NCBI GenBank assembly: GCA_006844765.1
Contig: SPJV01000016.1
Location: forward strand, 1-34,609
From: Alphaproteobacteria bacterium
Lineage (GTDB): Bacteria > Pseudomonadota > Alphaproteobacteria > UBA8366 > Aestuariispiraceae
Direction of reading: 5' to 3'
DNA: 34,609 nucleotides
Under the pieces are notes generated by a model. That model saw only the letters and a program-made list of their open reading frames with translations. It had not been told where the DNA came from and did no database searches. Position 1 is the first letter of the stretch. Every line of letters starts with the position of its first letter. The translations under genes and the position numbers were made by a program. Below, one piece after another: positions 15,309 to 22,440 of this stretch.

Positions 15309-16205
15309 ATGCCGGCTTTCCCTTACCCACGCATGAACAGCGTAAGGCTGTTTGAAGCGGCCGCGCGCCATAAGAATTTCCGGTTGGCGGCGGAAGAACT
15401 TAACCTGACCCAAGGCGCTGTAGCCCAGGCAGTGCGTGGTTTGGAAGCAGATTTGGGGATGGCCCTATTCACCCGACATCCGCGCGGCCTCTCCTTGACC
15501 GAGGAAGGTCAGTTCTATCATGCGGAGGTGATGAGTGGCCTTGCCATTATCGATGAAGCGACAAGAAAACTGCTGTCTCGACCAGATCATGTGACGGTCA
15601 GGACACCACCATCCTTCGGCTCGAAATGGCTGGTGCCGAAACTGCCTTACTTCATGGATGCCCATCCCGGCATTGAGGTCAGAACCATCGCCAGCGATAC
15701 CATGGCTGACTTTCGAGATGACGGGGTCGACATCGCCATCCGCCAGGGGGAGGCCGTGGAAAACAATCGGTGGACGGTCCATCATCTGGCGCCGATTGAC
15801 CTGATTGCGGTGACCGGTCGCGACGCTGACTTTGCAAAGGGACGCCGATTTAGCTCTATCGAAGATTTCGCCGATCTGCCGCTCATTCAAGATGACCATC
15901 GGCATTGGCAGCGGTTGTTCCTGGAGACCGGGCTGACGCCGCCGGGCGGCATGCTGCAAATCAACCAGACGGCGTTGGCGATGGATGCGGCCAGAAACAA
16001 TCAAGGCGTTGCCCTGGCGCCGGCGCTTCTCGCCAATCACGAGATTGGGCTGGGTGCCCTTCAGGCGCTTTGGCGTGATCCCTCATCCTCTGCGGAGGCG
16101 TTCTGGCTGGTCCACCCTAAAACAGGCCGCGCCAACCACCCGGCGCGAGACACTGTCGTCGCCTGGCTTCGCACCAGCTGCTTCGCGGAACAGGAGCCGG
16201 GTTAA
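15309..16205 (+). CDS. LysR-family transcriptional regulator (GcvA-like)
   Basis: Regulator with an N-terminal winged helix-turn-helix: 'MNSVRLFEAAARHKNFRLAA', then 'ELNLTQGAVAQAVRGLEADL', then 'LFTRHPRGLSLTEEG' (about residues 9-70). A periplasmic-binding-type effector domain follows: 'VRTPPSFGSKWLVPKL', 'DGVDIAIRQG', and later 'NNQGVALAPALL'. The SSKW/SFGSKW signature and the 298-residue length point to the GcvA branch. GGAG at 15296-15299 supports the ATG at 15309. It is divergent from the FAD oxidoreductase/uronate-dehydrogenase pair, which is its likely target. Its TAA stop overlaps the stop of convergent hslU. Confidence 0.92.
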   Translation: MPAFPYPRMNSVRLFEAAARHKNFRLAAEELNLTQGAVAQAVRGLEADLGMALFTRHPRGLSLTEEGQFYHAEVMSGLAIIDEATRKLLSRPDHVTVRTPPSFGSKWLVPKLPYFMDAHPGIEVRTIASDTMADFRDDGVDIAIRQGEAVENNRWTVHHLAPIDLIAVTGRDADFAKGRRFSSIEDFADLPLIQDDHRHWQRLFLETGLTPPGGMLQINQTALAMDAARNNQGVALAPALLANHEIGLGALQALWRDPSSSAEAFWLVHPKTGRANHPARDTVVAWLRTSCFAEQEPG

Positions 16206-17512
16206 AGAATAAACTTCGACAAATCCGCGTTTTTGGCGAGATCACCGACTTGGGTTTCGACATAGGCGGCGTCGATTTCGATGCTTTCGCCGGCGCGGTC
16301 GGTGGCGGTGAAGCTGATCTCGTCGAGGAGTTTTTCCATCACCGTGTGCAAGCGCCGCGCGCCGATATTCTCGACCGTTGCGTTGATCTCCGCCGAGAGC
16401 CGGGCGAGCGTGTCGATTGCGTCTTCGGCGAAGGTGAGGGTGACGTCTTCAGTCCCCATCAGGGCTTCGTATTGCTTGACCAGACTGTTTTCCGGCTCCC
16501 GCAGGATGCGGCCGAAATCCGCTTCGTTCAGCGCATCCAGCGTCACCCGGATCGGCAGACGGCCCTGCAGTTCCGGTAGCAGGTCGGATGGCTTGGCGAG
16601 GTGAAATGCCCCTGAAGCGACGAAAAGGATATGGTCGGTTTTCACCGCACCATGCTTGGTCGAAACTGTCGTGCCTTCGATCAGCGGCAACAGATCGCGC
16701 TGCACGCCTTCACGGCTGACATCCCCGCCGGAACGCTCTGAGCGCACGGTGATTTTGTCAATCTCGTCAATGAAAGCGATGCCGTTTTGCTCCACATTTT
16801 CAAGCGCATCGGCCTTGATCTTATCGTGATCCAGCAGCTTGTCGGCTTCTTCCATCACCAGAACTTCATAGGAATCCCCCACCGACATGCGCCGGGTTTT
16901 CTGTGGGGCGCCGAAGGCCTTTCCCATGATGTCATTCAGATTCAACATCCCCATCTGGGCACCCGGCATGCCGGGAATATCCAAGGTCGGCATGGAAGCA
17001 CCGCTACTGTCGGAGACCTGGATTTCAATCTCCTTGTCATCCAGATCACCCTCACGAAGCTTCTTGCGGAAGGTATCGCGGGTGTTTTCCGATGCCTTAT
17101 CGCCAACCAAGGCATCGATGACCCGATCTTCTGCGGCCAATTCGGCACGGGCATGGACTTCCTTGCGCTGGCGTTCGGTTTCCATCTGGATCGCCGCTTC
17201 AACCAAATCCCGCACGATCTGTTCGACATCGCGGCCGACATAGCCGACTTCGGTAAATTTCGTGGCTTCAACCTTGATGAAAGGCGCGTTGGCGAGCTTG
17301 GCGAGGCGCCGGGCGATTTCCGTCTTCCCGCAGCCGGTCGGACCGATCATCAGGATGTTTTTCGGCAAGACCTCATCCCGCATCGCGCCTTCCAGCTGTT
17401 GACGGCGCCACCGGTTGCGCAACGCGACGGCAACGGCGCGCTTGGCGTCATTCTGGCCAATGATGAAACGGTCGAGTTCGGAAACGATCTCGCGCGGGCT
17501 GAATTCAGTCAT
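16202..17512 (-). CDS. hslU: ATP-dependent protease ATPase subunit HslU
   Basis: AAA+ unfoldase that feeds proteins to the HslV peptidase chamber in the cytosol. Walker A is 'GPTGCGKT' (57-64), the pore loop is 'GYVG' (90-93), and Walker B is 'FIDEID' (247-252). The intermediate I-domain lies between, about residues 105-235. A sensor/arginine region follows, and the C-terminus ends 'LSKFIL', the docking tail that inserts into HslV. At 436 residues it has the standard length. It lies 16 bases downstream of hslV and is co-transcribed. Its stop codon overlaps the stop of the convergent LysR gene. Confidence 0.97.
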   Translation of the reverse strand: MTEFSPREIVSELDRFIIGQNDAKRAVAVALRNRWRRQQLEGAMRDEVLPKNILMIGPTGCGKTEIARRLAKLANAPFIKVEATKFTEVGYVGRDVEQIVRDLVEAAIQMETERQRKEVHARAELAAEDRVIDALVGDKASENTRDTFRKKLREGDLDDKEIEIQVSDSSGASMPTLDIPGMPGAQMGMLNLNDIMGKAFGAPQKTRRMSVGDSYEVLVMEEADKLLDHDKIKADALENVEQNGIAFIDEIDKITVRSERSGGDVSREGVQRDLLPLIEGTTVSTKHGAVKTDHILFVASGAFHLAKPSDLLPELQGRLPIRVTLDALNEADFGRILREPENSLVKQYEALMGTEDVTLTFAEDAIDTLARLSAEINATVENIGARRLHTVMEKLLDEISFTATDRAGESIEIDAAYVETQVGDLAKNADLSKFIL

Positions 17513-17528
17513 GGATTAGCGTCCCTGG

Positions 17529-18095
17529 CTAAAGGGTTTCAACCGTGATCGAACGGTTGGTGTAAATACAGATATCGGCGGCGATCTCCAGGCCCCGACG
17601 GGCGATGGCTTCGGCATCCATTTCGTCGCGATCCACAAGGGCGCGGGCGGCGGCAAGTGCGAAGGAGCCGCCGGACCCGATCCCGATCAGGCCGTCTTCG
17701 GGCTCAATCACATCGCCGGTTCCCGACAGGATGAGCGAGACATCCTGGTCGGCGACCGCCATCATGGCTTCCAGCCGGCGCAGATAGCGGTCGGTCCGCC
17801 AATCCTTGGCCAGTTCCACACATGCGCGGGTCAGCTGTGCCGGATATTGTTCCAGCTTCGCTTCCAACCGCTCAAGCAGTGTGAAGGCATCTGCGGTGGC
17901 GCCGGCAAATCCAACCAGCACTTTGTCGCCGGCCAAACGCCGCACCTTGCGGGCATTTGATTTGAAGACCGTGTTGCCGAGGCTGACCTGGCCATCACCA
18001 GCAATCACGACCTTGCCGCCTTTGCGAACCGAAAGGATGGTGGTGCCGTGCAGATTGCTGCCATCGAAGGGAGAGTTTTTGTCCATCTGTGTCAT
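17529..18095 (-). CDS. hslV: ATP-dependent protease peptidase subunit HslV
   Basis: Threonine peptidase that forms the proteolytic double ring of HslVU. The catalytic N-terminal Thr is exposed by removing a propeptide. Here 'LHGTTILSVRKGGKVVIAGD' places the cut after Gly17, giving Thr18 as nucleophile. The segments 'DGQVSLGNTVFK' and 'KVLVGFAGATADAFTL' are conserved. The open frame runs 31 codons upstream, but those residues are not HslV-like. The ATG at 18095 (188 residues) fits alphaproteobacterial HslV, which carry a propeptide of similar length; an ATG at 18086 is the alternative. Neither has a Shine-Dalgarno sequence, and a heat-shock-like -10 box ends eight bases before 18095. Confidence 0.95.
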   Translation of the reverse strand: MTQMDKNSPFDGSNLHGTTILSVRKGGKVVIAGDGQVSLGNTVFKSNARKVRRLAGDKVLVGFAGATADAFTLLERLEAKLEQYPAQLTRACVELAKDWRTDRYLRRLEAMMAVADQDVSLILSGTGDVIEPEDGLIGIGSGGSFALAAARALVDRDEMDAEAIARRGLEIAADICIYTNRSITVETL

Positions 18096-18103
18096 GTGGC
18101 CCG

Positions 18104-18132
18104 ATATGGGGCCTGCGGCCGCATCCGTCAAT
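18104..18132 (-). promoter_or_regulatory. Sigma-32-like promoter for hslVU
   Basis: On the minus strand ATTGAC (18132-18127), 15 bases, then CCCCATAT (18111-18104) resemble the heat-shock consensus CTTGAA-N11-16-CCCATnT. The -10 box match is very good; the -35 is partial. The expected transcription start is about 18097, next to the ATG at 18095, so the transcript could be essentially leaderless. Confidence 0.5.
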
Positions 18133-18175
18133 CCGCTTGCGTCTGTCTGTCGCTTCGACAAACAGACATCTTCCA

Positions 18176-18208
18176 ACCAACGCAACACGCTTGACCCACC
18201 AACGCAAC
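18176..18208. repeat. Two 11-bp direct repeats, 22-base period, in hslV/lipoprotein divergent region
   Basis: ACCAACGCAAC occurs at 18176-18186 and again at 18198-18208. The 22-base period is two helical turns, so both copies face the same side of the DNA. They lie between divergent hslV and the lipoprotein operon, about 90 bases upstream of the latter's likely start. A tandem activator site is possible; no factor is recognised. Confidence 0.45.
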
Positions 18209-18299
18209 GAGATTGGTGAAAACCAGTTTTTATATTGCATCGCTAATTCTAAATTGCTACGCCTTATACGTGCATATTTTGGGGTTCACGGGGGTAGTG

Positions 18300-19061
18300 A
18301 TGTACAATTCTGCATTTGCGGGCGCGCTTGGTCGATCAATAGGACCTATCGCAATCCGCGCAATCCTTATCACACTGGCCGCTTTCGCGCTTTCAGCCTG
18401 CGTCACAACCGATCGCGTTGTGAAGGAGGCCTTCGAAAAAGCGAAGCCGCCCATCCGCGTTGTCGTGATGGATCCGGACGTTAATCTGGGTGAGTTGACC
18501 GCAGGTGGCGTTACTGTTCCCAACGATGAATGGTCGCTGCAGGCAAAGACGCATATTCGAACTCATCTAAAGAACAAGATGGGCGCGTTGGATGTGGAAA
18601 CCGTCTACATGCAGGATCAAAGCATTAACGACGATCAAGAGATCGGTTATATGCAAACGATGTTCGAAGTCGTTGGAAACGCAATCCAGAACCACGACAT
18701 CCGCCCCATTCTGCAGCTGCCCACCAAGAAGAATAATTTCTATTGGACAATGGGGCCAACAGTCGCCCGGTTGAGAGAGCAGTATGATGCTGATTTTGCC
18801 CTGATGACATGGGTCCATGATACCTATTCTTCACCTGACCGGGTGGCATTGATCGTTGTTGGAGCAATCCTTGGCATTGGGATTCAAGGGGGCGTTCAGC
18901 AGGGGTATATGGGGCTTGTTGACCTGAGTGATGGCCGGGTTGTGTGGTTCAATCGGATACAGCGCGGATTTGGCGACCTACGGACTGCTGAGGCAGCCGA
19001 AGGGTCTGTCGAGTTCCTGATGGGTAACTTTCCCTTAGCCAAAGGTAAGGGCAAGAGCTGA
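18300..19061 (+). CDS. Predicted outer-membrane lipoprotein of unknown function
   Basis: A 253-residue lipoprotein. The signal sequence has a basic start, a hydrophobic core (about residues 17-31) and the lipobox LSAC, giving lipidated Cys34. The following residue is Val, not Asp, which by the E. coli rule favours the outer membrane. The mature part starts 'KPPIRVVVMDPDVNLGELTA', contains 'YDADFALMTWVHDTYSS', then a glycine-rich hydrophobic hairpin 'ALIVVGAILGIGIQGG', and ends with 'MGLVDLSDGRVVWFN'. This order recalls CsgG/LpoB-type lipoproteins, but I do not recognise the family. The longest frame opens with TTG at 18213; the ATG at 18300 behind GGGGG (18290-18294) gives a sensible signal peptide. 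Its stop overlaps the start of the M48 protease gene (TGATG). Confidence 0.85.
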   Translation: MYNSAFAGALGRSIGPIAIRAILITLAAFALSACVTTDRVVKEAFEKAKPPIRVVVMDPDVNLGELTAGGVTVPNDEWSLQAKTHIRTHLKNKMGALDVETVYMQDQSINDDQEIGYMQTMFEVVGNAIQNHDIRPILQLPTKKNNFYWTMGPTVARLREQYDADFALMTWVHDTYSSPDRVALIVVGAILGIGIQGGVQQGYMGLVDLSDGRVVWFNRIQRGFGDLRTAEAAEGSVEFLMGNFPLAKGKGKS

Positions 19062-20395
19062 TGTCTGCTTCGACGTTTGAGCGTCCTGGCACAGCATTGC
19101 GGTTGAAAAAGCGTCTTCCCGGAAGAGGAATGATTGTTTTTCGGACCGGTGTGATCCTCTGTGCATTGGCAGCGGCGGCCTGCCAATCAAACAAGCTGGA
19201 TGTTTACCGAAAGCCAATCAACACGCCGAGTGCCGCGCTGGCCGAAGACAGCACAAAGGCATCGCCTACTGAGGAAACCGAAACGACAGAGTCAGAAGGC
19301 TATGGTTATCGTCTGTCAGATATTACGCCAGCCCAGCGACCAACGACGGGCACTGTTGAGGGCGGTATATGGTATCAGGCCGATAAGGCAGAAGTGAAGA
19401 TCGCGCGCAGTGGCAAACGTATTAAAGATGGCCCACTCCCTGCCTATGTTGAGAAAATTGTTTGCACCCTGGCCGGTCCCTATTGCGATGACATCCGTGT
19501 CTATGTCGTTCGCACGAATGGCTTCAATGCTTCCATGATGCCGAACGGCGCCCTGATCGTGCAGTCTGGTTTTTTAATCCGCGTGCGCAGTGAAGCTCAA
19601 CTTGCAACCGTCTTGGGGCATGAGATTGGGCATTATCTGCGCCGGCATTCGCTGAAACGAACAAAGGATACCGTCACGGGGGCCAATACCGCAGCCTGGG
19701 TCGGAATTCTACTGGGTGTCCCTTTAGGACCACAGGTTTTTGCCAATCTCAGAGAATTTTCTCGGGATCATGAACGAGAGGCCGACGGATATGGTCTCTT
19801 GCTGATGTCGCGTGCGGGTTACGATCCACGTCAGGCAACCTGGGTTTGGGACAGACTGGTGCGGATCGTCGGGCCGGAGGCGATAAAAGAGCGTAAGCGC
19901 TATAATTTCATGGCGACCCACCCGACATCACCTGAACGATCAAAGGCTTTGCGCATCATCGCAAACGAACTCGAAGAGCGAGGAGATGTCGCTGCAGAGC
20001 CTATCGATGGTTTCGTCGAATACCAGAACGTCATGGCAGAGTATCGAGCCGACTTCATTGAAGACGAAATTGCCGATGGAAACTTCGATGAACTGGAAAG
20101 ATTGCTCGAGATTCTGATCGGCGATGGTGAAAACAGGGCAGAACTACTGTTCTACCGGGGCGAAATCTTCCGTCGCCGCGGTAAGAAGAAAGACCCGGAA
20201 CAAGCAATGTTCGCCTATAATCGGGCATTTCGCGCCGGGACACCGCCACCGGAAATCCATCGATCCATTGGGCTTATACATTTTAAGCTTAAGGAATTCG
20301 ATCAAGCGACTGAGCATTTTGCAAAATACCTGGAACTTAAGCCCGATGCCAAAGATGCATCCATAGTGAAATCGATGATGGGAGCCGGCACATGA
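19061..20395 (+). CDS. M48-family metalloprotease lipoprotein with C-terminal TPRs
   Basis: Zinc protease of the BepA/LoiP type, expected in the periplasm and tethered by lipid. Lipobox LAAAAC gives Cys41, followed by Gln, favouring the outer membrane. The catalytic motif is 'LGHEIGHYLRRH' (His187, Glu188, His191), with the third ligand Glu240 in 'READGYG'. The C-terminal third (about residues 350-440) shows TPR-like helix pairs, for example 'DPEQAMFAYNRAFRAG' and 'FDQATEHFAKYLELKPDA', as in BepA. Two starts are possible: ATG 19061, coupled to the upstream stop, or ATG 19130, which gives a compact 18-residue lipoprotein signal behind GGAAG. The gene overlaps the next lipoprotein gene by ATGA. 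A role in outer-membrane protein quality control is inferred from BepA. Confidence 0.92.
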   Translation: MSASTFERPGTALRLKKRLPGRGMIVFRTGVILCALAAAACQSNKLDVYRKPINTPSAALAEDSTKASPTEETETTESEGYGYRLSDITPAQRPTTGTVEGGIWYQADKAEVKIARSGKRIKDGPLPAYVEKIVCTLAGPYCDDIRVYVVRTNGFNASMMPNGALIVQSGFLIRVRSEAQLATVLGHEIGHYLRRHSLKRTKDTVTGANTAAWVGILLGVPLGPQVFANLREFSRDHEREADGYGLLLMSRAGYDPRQATWVWDRLVRIVGPEAIKERKRYNFMATHPTSPERSKALRIIANELEERGDVAAEPIDGFVEYQNVMAEYRADFIEDEIADGNFDELERLLEILIGDGENRAELLFYRGEIFRRRGKKKDPEQAMFAYNRAFRAGTPPPEIHRSIGLIHFKLKEFDQATEHFAKYLELKPDAKDASIVKSMMGAGT

Positions 20396-21027
20396 ACGCC
20401 ACGACAAAACGCCATTTCAAATCAGGGGCGGTCGCGGTCGCGCTTCTGCTGCTCGCATCCGCCTGTGCCCCTTATCAGCTCCAAAAAGCGGGTACCAACA
20501 TTTCAGTCGGCAGTGAAATCAAAGTTGATTCAACAATCGACTGGAACAAGTCGAAGCTCGATGCCATCGAATACTGGACTGCCGATGGCCCGGATTTGAA
20601 CATTCTGATGTTCATGACTGACATCAAAAAGAAGCAAAAGCTGAAACGCGTCAGCCGACCGGTGGTGAATCAACAAGCCCCGGAAGAGCCAGAATCAAAG
20701 GAAGAAATCGAGAGCCTGACGGAATTCGATCCAGACATGACACCGATTGAGATCATCGAATATGTGGCCGATTTCATCGAACGGTCCTTTAAGATGCAGG
20801 TCGATGTCGGGACCATCGAACCGCATCAATTCGCTGATACGGCTGGTGTGCGCTTTCAATTCGATTTCGTACAGGACAACGGCCTTATGGGGCATGGGGT
20901 CGGCGCCGGGGCGACCATTGAAGAGAAGCTTCAGATGATTTTCTTCATGGGTGTCGAACCCTATTATTATGAGAACTACGAAGCCTCTGTTGAAGCGCTG
21001 TTGAATTCGGTTAAGCGGGACAGCTAG
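20392..21027 (+). CDS. Predicted lipoprotein of unknown function
   Basis: A 211-residue protein with a clear lipoprotein signal: 'MNATTKRHFK', a hydrophobic core, and lipobox LASAC (Cys25). Ala follows the Cys, so outer-membrane placement is likely. The mature N-terminus contains 'VGSEIKVDSTIDWNKSKLDA' with 'EYWTADGPDLNILMFM', which looks like the start of a beta domain. An acidic Gln/Glu-rich linker follows (about residues 88-106), then 'MTPIEIIEYVADFIER' and 'GVRFQFDFVQDNGLMGHG'. I do not recognise the family. The ATGA overlap with the M48 protease gene indicates coupled translation, so it is likely a partner of that protease. It is followed after 82 bases by hisB. Confidence 0.85.
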   Translation: MNATTKRHFKSGAVAVALLLLASACAPYQLQKAGTNISVGSEIKVDSTIDWNKSKLDAIEYWTADGPDLNILMFMTDIKKKQKLKRVSRPVVNQQAPEEPESKEEIESLTEFDPDMTPIEIIEYVADFIERSFKMQVDVGTIEPHQFADTAGVRFQFDFVQDNGLMGHGVGAGATIEEKLQMIFFMGVEPYYYENYEASVEALLNSVKRDS

Positions 21028-21109
21028 AAACGGCTTCGATCAGGTCTGGCGTTCAGGGGGCAGCGCTGGTAAAAGCCTGCGGCATCTCGAACCGCCGGGA
21101 GGATACCCG

Positions 21110-21709
21110 ATGCGCACCGCTGCCGTTAGCCGCGAGACTAAAGAAACCAAGATTGCCGCCGAGCTTAATCTCGACGGAACGGGCATCTATGATGTCCAGA
21201 CCGGAATCGGTTTCCTGGACCATATGTTGGAGCAACTTTCCAAGCACAGCCTGATTGATCTGAAGCTGCGCGCCGAAGGGGACTTGCATATCGACTATCA
21301 TCACACGACGGAAGATTCCGGCTATGTGGTGGGGGAGGCCGTGGCCAAGGCGCTGGGCGATATGAAGGGCATTGAACGCTATGCCCATGCCTATATCCCC
21401 ATGGACGAGACCTTGACCCGCGTGTCGATCGATCTATCGGGCCGACCCTATCTGGTCTGGAAGGTCAGTTTCACCAAGCCGAAACTGGGTGAGTTTGATA
21501 CGGAGCTGTTCAAGGAATGGTTCCAAGCCTTTGCCCAATCCGCCGGTGCGACGCTGCATGTCGAAAACCTCTATGGCGAGAATAACCACCATATCGCCGA
21601 GAGCTGCTACAAAGGCCTTGCCCGCGCCCTGAAAACCGCAACCGCCGTCGACCCGCGCAAAGCGGACCAGGTTCCGTCCACGAAAGGAACGCTTGGAGGG
21701 TCTTTGTGA
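21110..21709 (+). CDS. hisB: Imidazoleglycerol-phosphate dehydratase
   Basis: Sixth step of histidine synthesis: removes water from imidazole glycerol phosphate to give imidazole acetol phosphate. This is the monofunctional enzyme, 199 residues, with no fused histidinol phosphatase. The manganese-site motifs are 'GFLDHMLEQLSKHS', 'DYHHTTEDSGYVVGEA' and 'ENNHHIAESCYKGLAR', all intact. GGAGG sits eight bases before the ATG at 21110. It is the first histidine gene here and overlaps the following lipoprotein gene by four bases (GTGA), so translation of that gene is coupled to hisB. A sampled 60-base line (21301-21360) is 40/60 G+C. Confidence 0.97.
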   Translation: MRTAAVSRETKETKIAAELNLDGTGIYDVQTGIGFLDHMLEQLSKHSLIDLKLRAEGDLHIDYHHTTEDSGYVVGEAVAKALGDMKGIERYAHAYIPMDETLTRVSIDLSGRPYLVWKVSFTKPKLGEFDTELFKEWFQAFAQSAGATLHVENLYGENNHHIAESCYKGLARALKTATAVDPRKADQVPSTKGTLGGSL

Positions 21710-22383
21710 TCTCTCGGTCCGTTGCCGCGACAATCATGTGCGTTCTTTTACTGTCTGCTTGCGCCAATGGCCCCAAAAGGATGCGAGTGGTTCACATGAT
21801 TACGAGTGAGGAAACTTGCGAGCAAGGTACCGCCGACCTCTACGCGGAAGGCGAAGACATTCATCTTACCGACAAACACAATATCTGGTCGCAGGTGCAG
21901 GTCTCAGAAGAGGTGTTCCAAGCAATGTTCTCGTCCTTCGGGGCGCAAGTTTTTTTCTTGGAGACATTCGAAGACAAGATTCAAGCAGACTGTCGCAAAA
22001 TTAACGAAAGTCTTGAAAAAGCGAGCAACGGATCAAATGGTGAAAAGCTCAACCATTTCGGTGATACACTCATCTCCGGTGCGAACGGTTTTATGCGGTT
22101 CAATACGCCGAGACTTCCGCCTAACGAAGTGACCGTGTTGTATACTGTTGAATTGTGTGATCGAGGAAGGCTCAAATTCATTAGGTCGGGAGCGTCAGCA
22201 GAGATTGGCGAGAACCAGACGGCAATGCTTGGCACAATTCAAGATGACCCTGAGAGGATAGAGGCAGCCTTTGGCGATGAGACCGTAGCCAGACAGATCA
22301 TAGCAGGGATCCTACCGCACTTTATGATGGTCTGTGATCATTTGTCGGACGCTCACAAACGCCGAGTTGGCCGTGACAGTTAA
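21706..22383 (+). CDS. Predicted lipoprotein inserted between hisB and hisH
   Basis: A 225-residue protein with a short lipoprotein signal: 'MISRSVAATIMCVLLLSAC', Cys19 in lipobox LLSAC, followed by Ala. The start is GTG, preceded by a strong GGAGGG at 21695-21700 inside hisB. The mature part has three further cysteines (in 'SEETCEQ', 'KIQADCRK' and 'TVELCDRG') and one near the end ('MMVCDHL'), which could form disulfides. I recognise no family. Base composition differs from its neighbours: four sampled 60-base lines give 22, 30, 32 and 30 G+C. A late insertion into the histidine operon is likely. It has no sequence feature suggesting a role in histidine synthesis. Confidence 0.85.
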   Translation: MISRSVAATIMCVLLLSACANGPKRMRVVHMITSEETCEQGTADLYAEGEDIHLTDKHNIWSQVQVSEEVFQAMFSSFGAQVFFLETFEDKIQADCRKINESLEKASNGSNGEKLNHFGDTLISGANGFMRFNTPRLPPNEVTVLYTVELCDRGRLKFIRSGASAEIGENQTAMLGTIQDDPERIEAAFGDETVARQIIAGILPHFMMVCDHLSDAHKRRVGRDS

Positions 22384-22440
22384 TCGAGATACAGAACTTC
22401 GGAGTGCTGTTCGTGGTAAAGAAACGCTGAAAGTTTTTGA

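Noticed and set aside
16787..17548. 253-codon plus-strand open frame over hslU, and a similar minus-strand frame (23746-24501) over hisF
   Set aside because: Both are antisense to strongly conserved genes and their translations show no protein-like motif pattern.
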